Shown here: positions 8,439 to 18,377 of the stretch, piece after piece | Numbering within the stretch: the stretch's first letter is position 1 | Layout of the letters: each line of letters begins with the position of its first letter | From: Rhizobacter sp. | GTDB lineage: Bacteria; Pseudomonadota; Gammaproteobacteria; Burkholderiales; Burkholderiaceae_C | Length of the DNA stretch: 41,891 nucleotides | Direction: 5' to 3' | NCBI GenBank assembly: GCA_025355745.1 | Contig: JANXZA010000231.1 | Coordinates: forward strand, 1-41,891 | Notes under the pieces: generated by a model | Told to the model about the DNA's origin: nothing | What the model saw: only the letters and a program-made list of their open reading frames with translations | Database searches by the model: none | Position numbers and translations under genes: made by a program

Positions 8439-9113
8439 ATGGTGCGAAAGTCTTTTAAGGAACAGGTGTTGATCGCGCGCGAGGAAGCCATCGTCGTCGC
8501 CGCCAACCGACTGCTGGCCGAGAAGGGCTTCGATGCGATGACGGTCGATGAGGTTGCTGCCGAAGTCGGCATTGCCAAGGCCAGCCTGTACAAGCATTTC
8601 AGTTCCAAGGAGGCGTTGGCAGCGGCGGCCATGATCCGGGTGCTCGACCATGCGCTGGCGCAGATCGAGGCGCTGCGCGCCGAGCCTGCGGGTGATGAAG
8701 TCGATCAGCTCAAGTCAGTCGTGCGCTGGACCATGCAGGTTCAGCTCGCTGGCGACATGCCCTCTCTGCCGACGCAAAACTCGGCGCTGCGCACCGCGCT
8801 GACCAGCAACCGAAGCTATCTCGATCGCCTGATGCTGGTCAGCGAGCGGCTCGGCGAATGGATCACTGCGGGCCAGCGCTCGGGGCGGCTCGACCCCTCG
8901 CTGCCAGCCGAGGTGATCCTGTACACGATGTTCGCGCGCGCCTGCGACCCGGTGCTGGGGGTGCTGAAAGAGAGCGCCAATTTCAGCGACGAGCAGATCG
9001 TCGACATGCTGCTCTCGACCTGCTTCGACGGGCTGCATGGCCACCGGCTTCGCAGCCCGCGCGCTGCGCCGGCGGCCCGCGTTGACACCGGCCTGCGCCG
9101 CTCACACGCCTAG
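8439..9113 (+). CDS. TetR/AcrR family transcriptional regulator
   Basis: This is a 224-residue one-component repressor. The N-terminal TetR helix-turn-helix is clear at about residues 20-62, with MTVDEVAAEVGIAKASLYKH covering the recognition region. The C-terminal ligand-binding part is helical and not diagnostic, so the inducer is unknown. The start is the ATG at 8439. No ribosome site is seen upstream and a -10-like TAGAAT ends only six bases before the ATG. The extreme C-terminus (about 25 residues, rich in Arg and Ala) looks unstructured. The nearest divergent gene is the small membrane protein. It is convergent with the UdgX gene, with five bases between stops. Confidence 0.9.
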   Translation: MVRKSFKEQVLIAREEAIVVAANRLLAEKGFDAMTVDEVAAEVGIAKASLYKHFSSKEALAAAAMIRVLDHALAQIEALRAEPAGDEVDQLKSVVRWTMQVQLAGDMPSLPTQNSALRTALTSNRSYLDRLMLVSERLGEWITAGQRSGRLDPSLPAEVILYTMFARACDPVLGVLKESANFSDEQIVDMLLSTCFDGLHGHRLRSPRAAPAARVDTGLRRSHA

Positions 9114-9118
9114 CCCAG

Positions 9119-10702
9119 CTAGCCCGTCGGACCCGGCGCGAACGGCGCGGCGAGGCGCAAATCGTCGAGCCAGCGCAGGTAGGCGGCGGCTCGTTCGGCC
9201 GGATCGGTGCGCAGCAGCGCCGCCGGGTGCAGTGTGATCAACACCTGCCGGCCATCGGCGCGCGCCTGCCAGCGGCCGCGCTCCTGCATCACCGCCACCG
9301 GCGCGCCCAACAGCGAGCGGGCCGCCGTGGCGCCCAGGGCCACCAGCGCCGCGGGTTGGACCAGTTCGATCTCGCGCTCGAGCCAGTCCAGGCAGGCGGC
9401 GGCCTCCTGCTGCGACGGCGTCTTGTGGATGCGGCGCTTGCCGCGCAGTTCGTACTTGAAGTGCTTGACGGCATTGGTCACATAGATCGCGTCGCGGGCC
9501 CAGCCGAGCTCGCCGATGGCGCGCTCGAACAACTGCCCCGCCGGGCCGACGAAGGGCCGGCCACGCAGATCTTCCTGATCGCCAGGTTGCTCGCCAACGA
9601 ACATCAGCCGCGCCGGCAGCGGGCCTTCACCGACGACGGATTGAGTCGCGTGTTCGCCGATCGGGCAGGCGCGGCAGCGGTCGGTCGCGGCGCGCAGTTC
9701 AGCTATGTTGGTCGGCCGCGCGACGGCCAGCGCCGGCACGGCAAGGGGCGCCATCAACACGACGCGCCGCCGGTTCGCCATGGTGGGTGCGCTGGCGATC
9801 ATCGCGGCGCTGCGCTGGTGCGCCCGGGCCGCCAGCGGCGCAATCAGCACCGCTTCCGGCAGGTTCTTCCAGTAGCGCTTGGGCATCTCCTTTTGCATCA
9901 TCTTCAGCTTCAGCCGCGCCGGGTTGAAGATGTTGCGGTAGTAGGTGAGCCAGAGCGCCTCGCCAGCGTCAGGCGGCGGAGCCTGGTCGCGCCCGGCGCC
10001 GGGGCCGAATTCGAGCCGTGAGCCGTTCCAGCGCACACAACGTTCGGGCGTCAGGATGGCCCAGTGCATCTGCGTGAAGCGGCGCATGAAGAAGGGCGCG
10101 ATGGCTTCGACGATGTGGTGCTCGGGCTCGAACCAGGCGACGTGCAGCGGCAGGGCGGCGGGGCCGTCGGGCTCACTGTCGGGTGCGGATTCAGCATCCG
10201 GCTTGATGCGTGTGAAGCGCACAAAGGCCTTCATCTTGTGCAGGTCGCGGTGCACTGCATGGGCCAGGCGCGAGACGGCCATGCGGTCGGCATCGAGCGG
10301 GTCCTGGCGCAGGCCGCTCTCGCGCTGGAAGCGCCACAGCAGGCGGTACAGCAGGGCGAAGCGGGCGGGGTCGCGGTGCAGGATCGCGCTGCCGCAAAGC
10401 GCGGCAAACGCAGCGGGAACCCGCAGCGCCTGGGCCTCGCCCGGAGCAATGTCGTCGTGCGCCGTGCCAGCGCCAGCGTCGACCGCGTCGTGCTCGTTGG
10501 CCTGCGACAGCGCGCCGCCGAACAGGTCGGGCTCGGCGGCGGCCTCGCGCTCCGATGTCGCCGAGATCTCCCAGGTCACCTGCTCGGGCCGAATGCCCTG
10601 CGCCACCAGCGATCGGCAGGCGCGCCGAAAGCCGTCGAGGTCGGTCGGGCCATCGAGCCGAACCGCGTGCAGGCCGTGACCGAGCGAAGCGTCAGTCGGC
10701 AT
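9119..10702 (-). CDS. UdgX-type uracil-DNA glycosylase with N-terminal DUF4130 domain
   Basis: This 527-residue protein has two parts. Residues about 1-290 match the DUF4130 domain often fused to or next to UdgX. Residues about 325-520 are a family 4-like uracil-DNA glycosylase: Cys343-x2-Cys346 for the iron-sulfur cluster, GEQPGDQEDLRGRPFVGPAG at 370-389, and LHPAALLR near the end. The UdgX hallmark KRRIHK loop is at 422-427, with His426 in the place of the histidine that forms a covalent bond to the abasic site in characterised UdgX. It should therefore remove uracil from DNA and stay cross-linked to the site. The ATG at 10702 overlaps the upstream radical SAM gene by 11 bases, so the two form one translational unit. 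Confidence 0.9.
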   Translation of the reverse strand: MPTDASLGHGLHAVRLDGPTDLDGFRRACRSLVAQGIRPEQVTWEISATSEREAAAEPDLFGGALSQANEHDAVDAGAGTAHDDIAPGEAQALRVPAAFAALCGSAILHRDPARFALLYRLLWRFQRESGLRQDPLDADRMAVSRLAHAVHRDLHKMKAFVRFTRIKPDAESAPDSEPDGPAALPLHVAWFEPEHHIVEAIAPFFMRRFTQMHWAILTPERCVRWNGSRLEFGPGAGRDQAPPPDAGEALWLTYYRNIFNPARLKLKMMQKEMPKRYWKNLPEAVLIAPLAARAHQRSAAMIASAPTMANRRRVVLMAPLAVPALAVARPTNIAELRAATDRCRACPIGEHATQSVVGEGPLPARLMFVGEQPGDQEDLRGRPFVGPAGQLFERAIGELGWARDAIYVTNAVKHFKYELRGKRRIHKTPSQQEAAACLDWLEREIELVQPAALVALGATAARSLLGAPVAVMQERGRWQARADGRQVLITLHPAALLRTDPAERAAAYLRWLDDLRLAAPFAPGPTG

Positions 10703-11966
10703 CGAACAGCGAGGCCTGCTGCGGCAGCGCCGCTGGCCGCAGCATCGTGGCGAGCCGCGCATCGCTCAGCTCCGCGCCGAGCCGGTGGCCGTCAAGCAGC
10801 ACGAAGGGCAGGACTTTTTTCAGCGGCACGTTCAGGCGCGACAAATCGTCGGCGCGCAGCCGCCGCACGCGGCGTGACTGCATCAGCCGTTGCACCGCCT
10901 TCACGCCCAGGCCCGGCACGCGCAGCAGCATTTCCTTCGGCGCGCGGTTCAGGTCGACCGGGAACTGCGCACGGTGGGCCAGCGCCCAAGCCAGCTTCGG
11001 GTCGATATCGAGCGCCAGCATGCCGTGCTCGGCGGACACGATCTCGTCGTGGGCGAAGCCGTAGAAGCGCATCAGCCAGTCGGCCTGGTAAAGCCGGTGC
11101 TCGCGCGCCATCGGCGGGGCCTTGAGTGGCAGCGCACTCGACGAATCGGGGATCGGGCTGAAGGCCGAGTAGTAGACGCGCTTCAGCTGGTACGAGCCGT
11201 ACAGCGTGGCGCTGGTCAGCAGGATGGTGCGGTCCGATGAGGCATCGGCGCCGACGATCATCTGCGTGCTTTGCCCGGCCGGTGCGAAGCGCGCCGGTTT
11301 GGCACGGCGCGGCGGCAGCATGATCTGCGAGGTGGCCGGTTTCGGCTTCGCCGCCTGCCGCGCATCGCTGATGTGAACCGCCAGCCGCGCCATCGAACGG
11401 CGGATGCCGGCGCCGTCTTTTTCGGGCGCCAGTTCGGCCAGGCTCTGCACCGTCGGCAGCTCGATGTTGATGCTGAGCCGGTCGGCATGGCGGCCGGCCA
11501 GCGCGAGCAGTTCCGGCGATGCCTCGGGAATCGTCTTCAAATGGATGTAGCCGCGAAAGTCGTGCTCTTCGCGCAGCACGCGGGCCACTTCCACCACCTG
11601 CTCCATCGTGTAGTCGGGACTGCGGATGATGCCGGAGCTGAGGAACAGGCCTTCGATGCAATTGCGGCGATAGAAGTCGAGCGTGAGCTGCACCACTTCG
11701 TCGGTCGTGAAGCGGGCGCGGGGCACGTCGCTGGTGACCCGGTTCACGCAGTACAAACAGTCGTAGACGCAGAAGTTGGTGAGCAGAATCTTCAGCAGCG
11801 AGATGCAGCGGCCGTCGGGAGCGTAGCTGTGGCAGATGCCCGAGCCTTCGGTCGAGCCGATGCCGCGCCCACCGACCGAGTGGCGCTTCTTGCTGCCGCT
11901 GGACGCGCACGAAGCGTCGTACTTGGCGGCGTCGGCGAGGATGGCGAGTTTGCGATCGAGTTCCAT
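10692..11966 (-). CDS. Putative DNA modification/repair radical SAM protein (UdgX partner)
   Basis: This 424-residue radical SAM enzyme carries the cluster motif CVYDCLYC (Cys66, Cys70, Cys73 from the chosen start). It has a C-terminal helix-hairpin-helix DNA-binding element (EMLLRVPGLGVKAVQRLM). It belongs to the family that is consistently found beside UdgX; its reaction is not established. I chose the ATG at 11966 (MELDRKLAILADAAKYDASC) because that is where family similarity begins. A TTG at 12002 would add 12 residues. The gene is first of the pair with UdgX, overlapping it by 11 bases. Confidence 0.88.
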   Translation of the reverse strand: MELDRKLAILADAAKYDASCASSGSKKRHSVGGRGIGSTEGSGICHSYAPDGRCISLLKILLTNFCVYDCLYCVNRVTSDVPRARFTTDEVVQLTLDFYRRNCIEGLFLSSGIIRSPDYTMEQVVEVARVLREEHDFRGYIHLKTIPEASPELLALAGRHADRLSINIELPTVQSLAELAPEKDGAGIRRSMARLAVHISDARQAAKPKPATSQIMLPPRRAKPARFAPAGQSTQMIVGADASSDRTILLTSATLYGSYQLKRVYYSAFSPIPDSSSALPLKAPPMAREHRLYQADWLMRFYGFAHDEIVSAEHGMLALDIDPKLAWALAHRAQFPVDLNRAPKEMLLRVPGLGVKAVQRLMQSRRVRRLRADDLSRLNVPLKKVLPFVLLDGHRLGAELSDARLATMLRPAALPQQASLFDAD

Positions 11967-12069
11967 TTGAAGGAGCGCAGCGTTTGCATCGGGTGGACGC
12001 AACGTTGCCCGGGTGGCATGCGAAATGGCTGGATGAATATACAGCTTTGTGCATCTCCTCTTTCTTCGC

Positions 12070-12094
12070 TCAGACCTCGATCAGACCTCGATCA
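12070..12094. repeat. 11-bp tandem duplication at the phosphoesterase stop
   Basis: TCAGACCTCGA is repeated twice in tandem (12070-12080 and 12081-12091, with three more matching bases). The second unit in + strand order contains the stop codon of the metallophosphoesterase gene. It looks like a slippage duplication of the gene end and does not change the product. Confidence 0.7.
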
Positions 12095-12860
12095 CGAGCC
12101 CCGGCTGGTGCCCCGCAGCTTCGCCCTTGCGGGCGTGGCCGCGCGAGTTGCAGACGACGCGCGTGCTGCCTAACGCATGCGTCACGCGGTAGTCGTGCTG
12201 GCAGTGCACATGGCCGTGCAGCCAGACGCTGGCGAGCGGCAGCAGGTCGTCGTCGGCGTTGCAGAAGCTGGCGCTGCCGGGCTGGTCGCCATAGCGCGGG
12301 TCGCCGCTGCGCAGGCTCGGGGCAAAGTGGGTGATGGCGACGGTGGCGTCCCATTCACCTTGAAGGCCGGGCAACCGTCGCAGCTCGGCGGCGAGCCAGC
12401 CTCGGCACGCCAGGGCCTCTTCACGCACGGCCACCGCATTGAAGGGCGCGCCATGCTGCGTCGCCCGCATCACGTTCATGTAATAGCCGGCGGCCCGCAT
12501 CGCGCGCGGTCGACGGGCCTCGCCGAACAGGTCGAAGTCGCACCAGCGCGTGGTCGCGACGAAGCGGATGCGCTTGCCTTGCGCGTCCGTGATGACGCGG
12601 CTCTCACGTTCCAGCAAGCTGATGCCGAGGGCAGCGCAATGCTGTCGCAGCGCCGGCCAGGCTTCGGTCAATTCGCGCCGGTCGAACTCGTGATTGCCAG
12701 CGATGCAGATCACCGGCACCGGCCAGCCGCGAAAACGTTCGTAGCCGGCCCAACGGCTGTCGATGTCGCCGGCCAGCACCAACAACTCCGCGCCGGGCGC
12801 GGGCGTGGGCTCGAACACTTCGGTTTCGAGGTGCAGGTCGGACAGCAGTTGCAGGCGCAT
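12081..12860 (-). CDS. Calcineurin-like metallophosphoesterase
   Basis: This 259-residue two-metal phosphoesterase has the full motif set: DLH (Asp8, His10), GDID (Asp32), GNHEFD (Asn56, His57), THFAPS and GHVHCQHD near the C-terminus. The substrate cannot be predicted; relatives cleave phosphodiesters or nucleotides. No signal peptide is seen, so it is probably cytoplasmic. The start is the ATG at 12860. It is co-oriented with the YecA-type gene upstream (38-base gap) and the radical SAM gene downstream (about 115 bases). Confidence 0.88.
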   Translation of the reverse strand: MRLQLLSDLHLETEVFEPTPAPGAELLVLAGDIDSRWAGYERFRGWPVPVICIAGNHEFDRRELTEAWPALRQHCAALGISLLERESRVITDAQGKRIRFVATTRWCDFDLFGEARRPRAMRAAGYYMNVMRATQHGAPFNAVAVREEALACRGWLAAELRRLPGLQGEWDATVAITHFAPSLRSGDPRYGDQPGSASFCNADDDLLPLASVWLHGHVHCQHDYRVTHALGSTRVVCNSRGHARKGEAAGHQPGLVIEV

Positions 12861-12898
12861 CGGTCAGCGCCGACGGACAGTAAATACTGCCGGCCGCG

Positions 12899-13669
<771 letters not shown>

Positions 13670-13757
13670 GGGGGCTTTCGGCGATGGACGCCGATTGTGC
13701 TTGGATTCGCGCGCTGCCCCGGTTCGCAGCGGGAGCGAATCGATGCCACGCGCGCGG

Positions 13758-14711
13758 TCATTCGGCGCTGAGCTGTGCCGCGTCGACGAGCCGCGAGCGC
13801 AGCCATTCCTGGCTGCTGACGCGGTCGTGCCGCTGGTGCCACAGCAGCGTGGTGTGCAGAGGCTCCAGCTCGAACGGCAACGCTCGGGTGACGACCTTTT
13901 CACAGAACCCGGCCGCGCCGACGAAGGCTGCGGGCAGCACCGTCAGCAGGTTGCTTTTCGCCACCACCCTGCCGGCCGTGAAGTACTGGTTCACGCTCAG
14001 CACGACGCGGCGTTCGCGCTTCAGTGCGGCCAGCGCCAGGTCGGCCCGGCCCGTCGCCCGGCCCGAGAAGCTGACGAGCAGGTGGTGGGCGGCGCAGTAG
14101 CCGTCGAGCGTGAGTTCGCCGCGCGCCAATGGGTGGCCCTGGCGCATCACGCAGACATAGCCGCTTTTCTGCAAGAGCTGATGCCGCAGGGTTGCCTCGG
14201 GTCCCGCGTCAATCAAGGCAGCCACGGCCTCAGGAAAGTGGCCGATGGCCAGGTCGGCTTCGCCGCGTTCGAGCAGGCGGCTCGGGTCGCGCGAGGTCAG
14301 CGGCAGCAGCCGCAGGTTCGCCAGCGCACGGGCCTGCTCGATCTGCGCCACGAGGTGCGGCATAAAGGTCGCGGCGGCGGCATCGGCGATGGCGATGCGA
14401 AAGCTCGCCGGGTCGGCTTGCGGGTTGAACTCACCCGGCGCCAATGCCGCGCGCAAGCTGCCGAGCGCCGTGCGGACCTCGGGCCACAACGCTTCGGCGC
14501 GCGGCGTCGGCGTGACGCCCGACGGCGAGCGCGTCAGCAGGTCTTCGCCGATCGACTCCTTCAGGCGCTTCAGCGCGTTGCTGACAGCCGGCTGGGTGAT
14601 CGCCAGCCGGTCTGCCGCGCGCGTGAGGTTGCGCTCGGCCATCACGACATCGAAGACGCGCAGCAGGTTCAGGTCGAGGGTGCGGAAATTGAGGGCCGAC
14701 GGCATGGGCAT
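13758..14711 (-). CDS. LysR family transcriptional regulator
   Basis: This 317-residue LysR-type regulator has a winged helix-turn-helix at about residues 12-70. [19 protein letters not shown] leads into [14 protein letters not shown] periplasmic-binding-like effector domain spans about 95-300. The start is the ATG at 14711 (an ATG two codons downstream is equally possible). It is divergent from two small genes; the gap holds a TTCAC-N11-GTGAA inverted repeat of LysR-box type. The sequence style ([16 protein letters not shown]) is that of the NodD/LeuO-like branch, but the effector and regulon are unknown. Confidence 0.92.
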   Translation of the reverse strand: MPMPSALNFRTLDLNLLRVFDVVMAERNLTRAADRLAITQPAVSNALKRLKESIGEDLLTRSPSGVTPTPRAEALWPEVRTALGSLRAALAPGEFNPQADPASFRIAIADAAAATFMPHLVAQIEQARALANLRLLPLTSRDPSRLLERGEADLAIGHFPEAVAALIDAGPEATLRHQLLQKSGYVCVMRQGHPLARGELTLDGYCAAHHLLVSFSGRATGRADLALAALKRERRVVLSVNQYFTAGRVVAKSNLLTVLPAAFVGAAGFCEKVVTRALPFELEPLHTTLLWHQRHDRVSSQEWLRSRLVDAAQLSAE

Positions 14712-14732
14712 TCAGCGCGGTAATGACGGCGA

Positions 14733-14753
14733 TTCACAAACATGATTGGTGAA
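14733..14753. promoter_or_regulatory. Candidate LysR operator, TTCAC-N11-GTGAA
   Basis: In the 114-base divergent gap, TTCAC (14733-14737) and GTGAA (14749-14753) form an exact inverted repeat with an 11-base spacer. This fits the T-N11-A geometry of LysR-type binding sites. It is placed to control both the lysR gene and the divergent small genes. A weak -35/-10 pair (TTGGTG 14746, TAATGT 14770, spacer 18) towards the small genes overlaps it. Confidence 0.45.
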
Positions 14754-14825
14754 ATTAGCGGGTTAACCCTAATGTACAGGCTCGGAAGTCAGCACGGCTG
14801 GCTTCAAATTTGAAAGGACATCGGA

Positions 14826-15068
14826 ATGAACCCATCGATCACACCCTCGCCCATGGCCATGCCGCTGCCGTTCGATCGGCCGTCGCGTCCGATGGGGCGC
14901 CGCTCCCGCTTCGCCGGCGTCGGCATCTGGCTTTGGCAGGCCTTGGAGACGGCAGGCGAGGCACGCGCGCGCGGCCATTTGCTGGCCTTCGCCGACCGCT
15001 GCGAAGCCTCGCAGCCCGAACTTGCCAAGGAACTGCGCAGCGCCAGCAACCGGATGTCGGTGGGTTGA
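14826..15068 (+). CDS. Small hypothetical protein, LysR-adjacent (copy 1)
   Basis: This 80-residue protein has a GAAAGGA ribosome site eight bases before the ATG. The N-terminal 25 residues are Pro/Met/Arg-rich. The rest is predicted helical, with GVGIWLWQALETAGEARARG and a C-terminal helix ADRCEASQPELAKELRSASN. No known domain is recognised. The C-terminal motif (A-x2-C/Y-x-A-S/T-x-P-x2-A-x2-L-x2-A-x2-R) recurs in the next gene, so the two appear to be distant paralogues. It is probably controlled by the divergent LysR regulator. Confidence 0.7.
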   Translation: MNPSITPSPMAMPLPFDRPSRPMGRRSRFAGVGIWLWQALETAGEARARGHLLAFADRCEASQPELAKELRSASNRMSVG

Positions 15069-15141
15069 AGCGCACTGGCGCATCACTGCATCACCGCATC
15101 AACTCATTTACACATCTATTCATCCATTGAAGGACTTTCCC

Positions 15142-15402
15142 ATGACCACCACTGCCATGCACCTGAAGCTCGAACGCGGGCGATTCGCCCAGCACCTCAA
15201 GGCGACGCTGGCGTCAATCCTGCCGCTCGGCTGGCGCGAGGCGATGGGCGCCGGCGCCAAGCCGGTGATGTCAGCGAGCGAAGTGGCCGCCGTCGAGGCC
15301 CAGCGCGTGCGCGAAATGGCGCACAGCTACAGCGCGACCGACCCGGGCTTTGCAGCCGACCTGTACGCCGCAGCGTCGCGCCACGAGGCGCTGCTTCGCT
15401 GA
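15142..15402 (+). CDS. Small hypothetical protein, LysR-adjacent (copy 2)
   Basis: This 86-residue protein follows copy 1 after 73 bases. It has a good ribosome site (GAAGGA, about eight to nine bases before the ATG). The composition is Ala-rich and helical. The C-terminus AHSYSATDPGFAADLYAAAS resembles the C-terminal helix of the preceding protein (ADRCEASQPELAKELRSASN). No signal peptide or membrane segment is clear, and no function is known. It is convergent with the PEP carboxykinase gene, with 32 bases between stops. Confidence 0.7.
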   Translation: MTTTAMHLKLERGRFAQHLKATLASILPLGWREAMGAGAKPVMSASEVAAVEAQRVREMAHSYSATDPGFAADLYAAASRHEALLR

Positions 15403-15426
15403 ATCGGACTGCGGTCTGTGCCGCAA

Positions 15427-15445
15427 CCGGCGGGCTACGCGCCGG
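15427..15445. terminator. Possible bidirectional hairpin at pckG 3' end
   Basis: CCGGCG (15427-15432) and CGCCGG (15440-15445) form a six-pair GC stem with a seven-base loop between the convergent small gene and pckG, overlapping the last codons of pckG. No T-run follows on either side, so intrinsic termination is doubtful. Confidence 0.3.
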
Positions 15446-17348
15446 CTGAGAAACGCTGTTCGATCGCCGCCTTGGTGGCGGTCAGCTCGGTCGGCAGATG
15501 GTAGGCGAGCTGCTTGAACAGCTCGTCGTGGAGGCGAAGTTCGGCATGCCAGGCCACAGCGTCGAGGCTCGCGACCTGCTCGTACTGCGCCGCGTTGAAG
15601 TCAAGCCCACACCAGTTCAGGTCGGCATGCTGCGGCGTCGTGCCAAAGGCGTTTTCGACGCCATGTGCCGAGCCGCCGACGCGCTCGATGATCCACTGCA
15701 GCACCCGCATGTTCTCGCCGTAGCCGGGCCAGACGAACTTGCCATCGGCGCCTTTGCGGAACCAGTTCACGCAGTAGATTTTCGGCAGCGCGGCGCCCGA
15801 GGCTTCGAGCGTCTTGCCCAGGTCGAGCCAGTGCTGGAAGTAGTCGCTCATGTTGTAGCCGATGAACGGCAGCATCGCGAACGGGTCGCGCCGCACCACG
15901 CCTTGCGTGCCGGCGGCGGCGGCCGTCGTCTCGGAGCCCATGGTCGCGGCCATGTACACGCCTTCGAGCCAGTTGCGCGCTTCGGTCACGAGCGGCACGG
16001 TGGTCGAGCGCCGGCCGCCGAAGATGAAGGCGTCGATGGCCACGCCCGCCGGGTTGTCCCATTCGGGGTCGAGTGCCGGGTTGTTGGTGGCGGGCACGGT
16101 GAAGCGCGCATTCGGGTGCGCGGCGGGGCGCGGCTTGCCGTCGACCGCAGCTTGCTTCGACAGCGCCGGGGTCCAGTCGCGGCCCTGCCAGTCGAGCAGG
16201 TGGGCGGGGGCTTGTTCGGTCATGCCCTCCCACCACACATCGCCGTCGTCGGTGAGGGCGACGTTCGTGAAGATCACGTCGCGCTTCAGGCTCGCCATGC
16301 AGTTCAGGTTCGTCTTGTCATTCGTGCCCGGGGCGACGCCGAAATAGCCGGCCTCAGGGTTGATGGCGTACAGGCGGCCATCGGCGCCCGGCTTGATCCA
16401 GGCGATGTCGTCGCCGATGGTGGTGACGCTCCAGCCGGCCATGCCGGCGGGCGGAATCAACATCGCGAAGTTGGTCTTGCCGCAGGCGCTCGGGAACGCG
16501 GCTGCGACGTGATGCTTGGCGCCGCCGGGCGAGGTCACGCCCAGGATCAGCATGTGCTCGGCGAGCCAGCCCTGCTCGCGGCCCATCGTCGATGCAATGC
16601 GCAACGCGAAGCACTTCTTGCCCAGCAGCGCGTTGCCGCCGTAGCCCGAACCGTAGCTCCAGATCTCCTGCGTCTCGGGGTAGTGGACGATGTACTTGGT
16701 GGTGTTGCATGGCCAGGCCACATCAGCCTGGCCCGGCGCGAGCGGCGCGCCGACGCTGTGCATGCAGGGCACGAAGTGACCGTCGGTGCCGAGCACGGCC
16801 AGCACCTTCGCGCCCATGCGCGTCATGATCTTCATGTTGACGGCTACATACGGGCTGTCGGACAACTCGACGCCGATGTGGGCGATCGGCGAGCCCAGCG
16901 GCCCCATCGAGAACGGCACGACGTACATCGTGCGCCCGCGCATGCAGCCGCTGAACAAGGCAGGCGTGCCGTCCGGCAGGCCGGTTTCAAGGCGTGCACG
17001 CATCTCGGCCGGCGCCAGCCAGTTGTTGGTCGGGCCGGCGTCTTCTTTGCGCTGCGAGCAGATGAAGGTGCGGTCTTCGACGCGCGCCACGTCGCTCGGG
17101 TTGCTGCAGGCGAGGTAGCTGTTCGGCCGCAGTTCCGGGTTCAGTTTCTTGAAGGTGCCGGCGGCCACCAGTTGCGCGCACAGCTGGTCGTACTCGGCCG
17201 TGCTGCCATCGCACCAGTGCACGGCGCGGGCCTCGGTCAGCGCCGCCATGCGGGCAACCCAGTCGATCAATGCGGCATGGCGAACACTGGCGGGCACGTT
17301 CAGGCGCGGCCCTTCCATCGCGAGACGTTTCATGGCGGTTTCAGTCAT
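15435..17348 (-). CDS. pckG: Phosphoenolpyruvate carboxykinase (GTP)
   Basis: This 637-residue GTP-dependent PEP carboxykinase converts oxaloacetate and GTP to PEP, CO2 and GDP at the entry to gluconeogenesis. The GTP-class P-loop FPSACGKTN is at residues 285-293, with the hyper-reactive Cys289. The substrate and metal motifs [13 protein letters not shown] (234-246) and [12 protein letters not shown] are present. The length is slightly above the usual 600-620. I chose the ATG at 17348 ([13 protein letters not shown]); TTG codons up to 17360 would add four residues. No strong ribosome site is seen. It is divergent from the MOSC gene; the intergenic region is described separately. Confidence 0.96.
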   Translation of the reverse strand: MTETAMKRLAMEGPRLNVPASVRHAALIDWVARMAALTEARAVHWCDGSTAEYDQLCAQLVAAGTFKKLNPELRPNSYLACSNPSDVARVEDRTFICSQRKEDAGPTNNWLAPAEMRARLETGLPDGTPALFSGCMRGRTMYVVPFSMGPLGSPIAHIGVELSDSPYVAVNMKIMTRMGAKVLAVLGTDGHFVPCMHSVGAPLAPGQADVAWPCNTTKYIVHYPETQEIWSYGSGYGGNALLGKKCFALRIASTMGREQGWLAEHMLILGVTSPGGAKHHVAAAFPSACGKTNFAMLIPPAGMAGWSVTTIGDDIAWIKPGADGRLYAINPEAGYFGVAPGTNDKTNLNCMASLKRDVIFTNVALTDDGDVWWEGMTEQAPAHLLDWQGRDWTPALSKQAAVDGKPRPAAHPNARFTVPATNNPALDPEWDNPAGVAIDAFIFGGRRSTTVPLVTEARNWLEGVYMAATMGSETTAAAAGTQGVVRRDPFAMLPFIGYNMSDYFQHWLDLGKTLEASGAALPKIYCVNWFRKGADGKFVWPGYGENMRVLQWIIERVGGSAHGVENAFGTTPQHADLNWCGLDFNAAQYEQVASLDAVAWHAELRLHDELFKQLAYHLPTELTATKAAIEQRFSAGA

Positions 17349-17609
17349 TGAAATCAACAAAGCGGGATTGGGGAAGCCGACTCAGGCGCTGCGATGACTC
17401 GGATGGGCTTGCCCAATGCCACAGATCACCGCTGTTTACGTCTCGCAACCGGTGGGTCGCGGCCGGTTTCACGAGCTTCGCAGGGTGGCGCGGGCGGGTG
17501 GGAAAAGGGCCGCTGAGCCAATTGTCGCCCCAGTGTAATGTCGTGGTAACCACCGGGGTTCGGGGGGTCATGCGGTTTCGGTATGAATTTATGCACGGAT
17601 AATTTCCCG
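17349..17609. other. Divergent intergenic region pckG/MOSC
   Basis: These 261 bases hold no convincing gene. The only clear structure is an odd palindrome, GTGGT-A-ACCAC, at 17543-17553, which could be a regulator site for either gene. AT-rich stretches near 17580-17605 (ATGAATTTATG, GGATAATTT) may belong to a promoter or leader of the MOSC gene. No confident -35/-10 pair can be named. Confidence 0.35.
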
Positions 17610-18194
17610 ATGAATTCCGGTAGCCTGTTCAGTCTGAACGTCGCGCTCGCGACGCCGCGCGACATCGGCGGCCGTGCGGTCATGACAGCCATCGGCAAGC
17701 GCCCGGTCACGGCGGCGGCCGAGGTTCGCCCGCTCGGCATGGTCGGCGACGAGCAAGCCGACCTCTCGGTGCACGGTGGTCTGGGCAAGGCGATCTATGC
17801 CTACCCGAGCGAGCACTATCCGTTTTGGCAAACCGTGCGCGCCCAGGCCAATGTGGCATCCTGGGGCGAACCGCTGGCGCCCGGTGCGCTGGGCGAAAAC
17901 CTGACGCTCGCCGGGCTGCTCGAAGACCAGGTCTGGATCGGCGATGTGCTGCGCTTCGCCGACTGCGAACTGGCCGTGAGCGAGCCGCGCTTCCCGTGCT
18001 TCAAGCTGAACGCCGCGCTTGGCTTCACGCACGCCGCCCAGTTGATGATGGCGAACGGCTGGTGCGGCTTCTACCTGGCCGTGCGCAGGCCCGGAACGCT
18101 GCGCGCGGGCGAGGCGTTCGAGCTGGTGCCGGGGCCGCGCGAGGTCGGCATTCCGGAACTCTTCCGCTCGCGCGTGGCCGCCCGGCGACGCTGA
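17610..18194 (+). CDS. MOSC domain protein, YiiM-like
   Basis: This protein of about 194 residues has a MOSC domain (molybdenum cofactor sulfurase C-terminal fold). The conserved cysteine lies in SEPRFPCFKL. VHGGLGKAIYAYPSEHYPFW and GALGENLTLAGLLE are the other family motifs, as in E. coli YiiM, which helps to reduce N-hydroxylated compounds with molybdenum cofactor. The start is uncertain: the ATG at 17610 gives the family-like N-terminus (MNSGSLFSLNVALATPRDIG), while the ATG at 17583 would add nine residues. Neither has a strong ribosome site. Confidence 0.88.
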   Translation: MNSGSLFSLNVALATPRDIGGRAVMTAIGKRPVTAAAEVRPLGMVGDEQADLSVHGGLGKAIYAYPSEHYPFWQTVRAQANVASWGEPLAPGALGENLTLAGLLEDQVWIGDVLRFADCELAVSEPRFPCFKLNAALGFTHAAQLMMANGWCGFYLAVRRPGTLRAGEAFELVPGPREVGIPELFRSRVAARRR

Positions 18195-18377
18195 GGCGCG
18201 TCCGCGTTGTCCTACGCACGAATGCGGCTGATTGGCGGCGTCGCCGACTTTGCGATGCGCTAGATTGCGAGCTTGGCGACGCCGCCCCGCCCGGTCGAAT
18301 CGGTCGACCCGCAGGGCGCGTCGCTCACACCCGCGCCTCCACCTCAACCTGCAATCAACCCGCATCGAAAGCCACCC

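Noticed and set aside
15498-17351. Long open frame antisense to pckG (617 codons)
   Set aside because: It is a by-product of high-GC third positions. Its translation is rich in Arg, Ala, His and Gln with no domain, while the opposite strand encodes a complete PEP carboxykinase.
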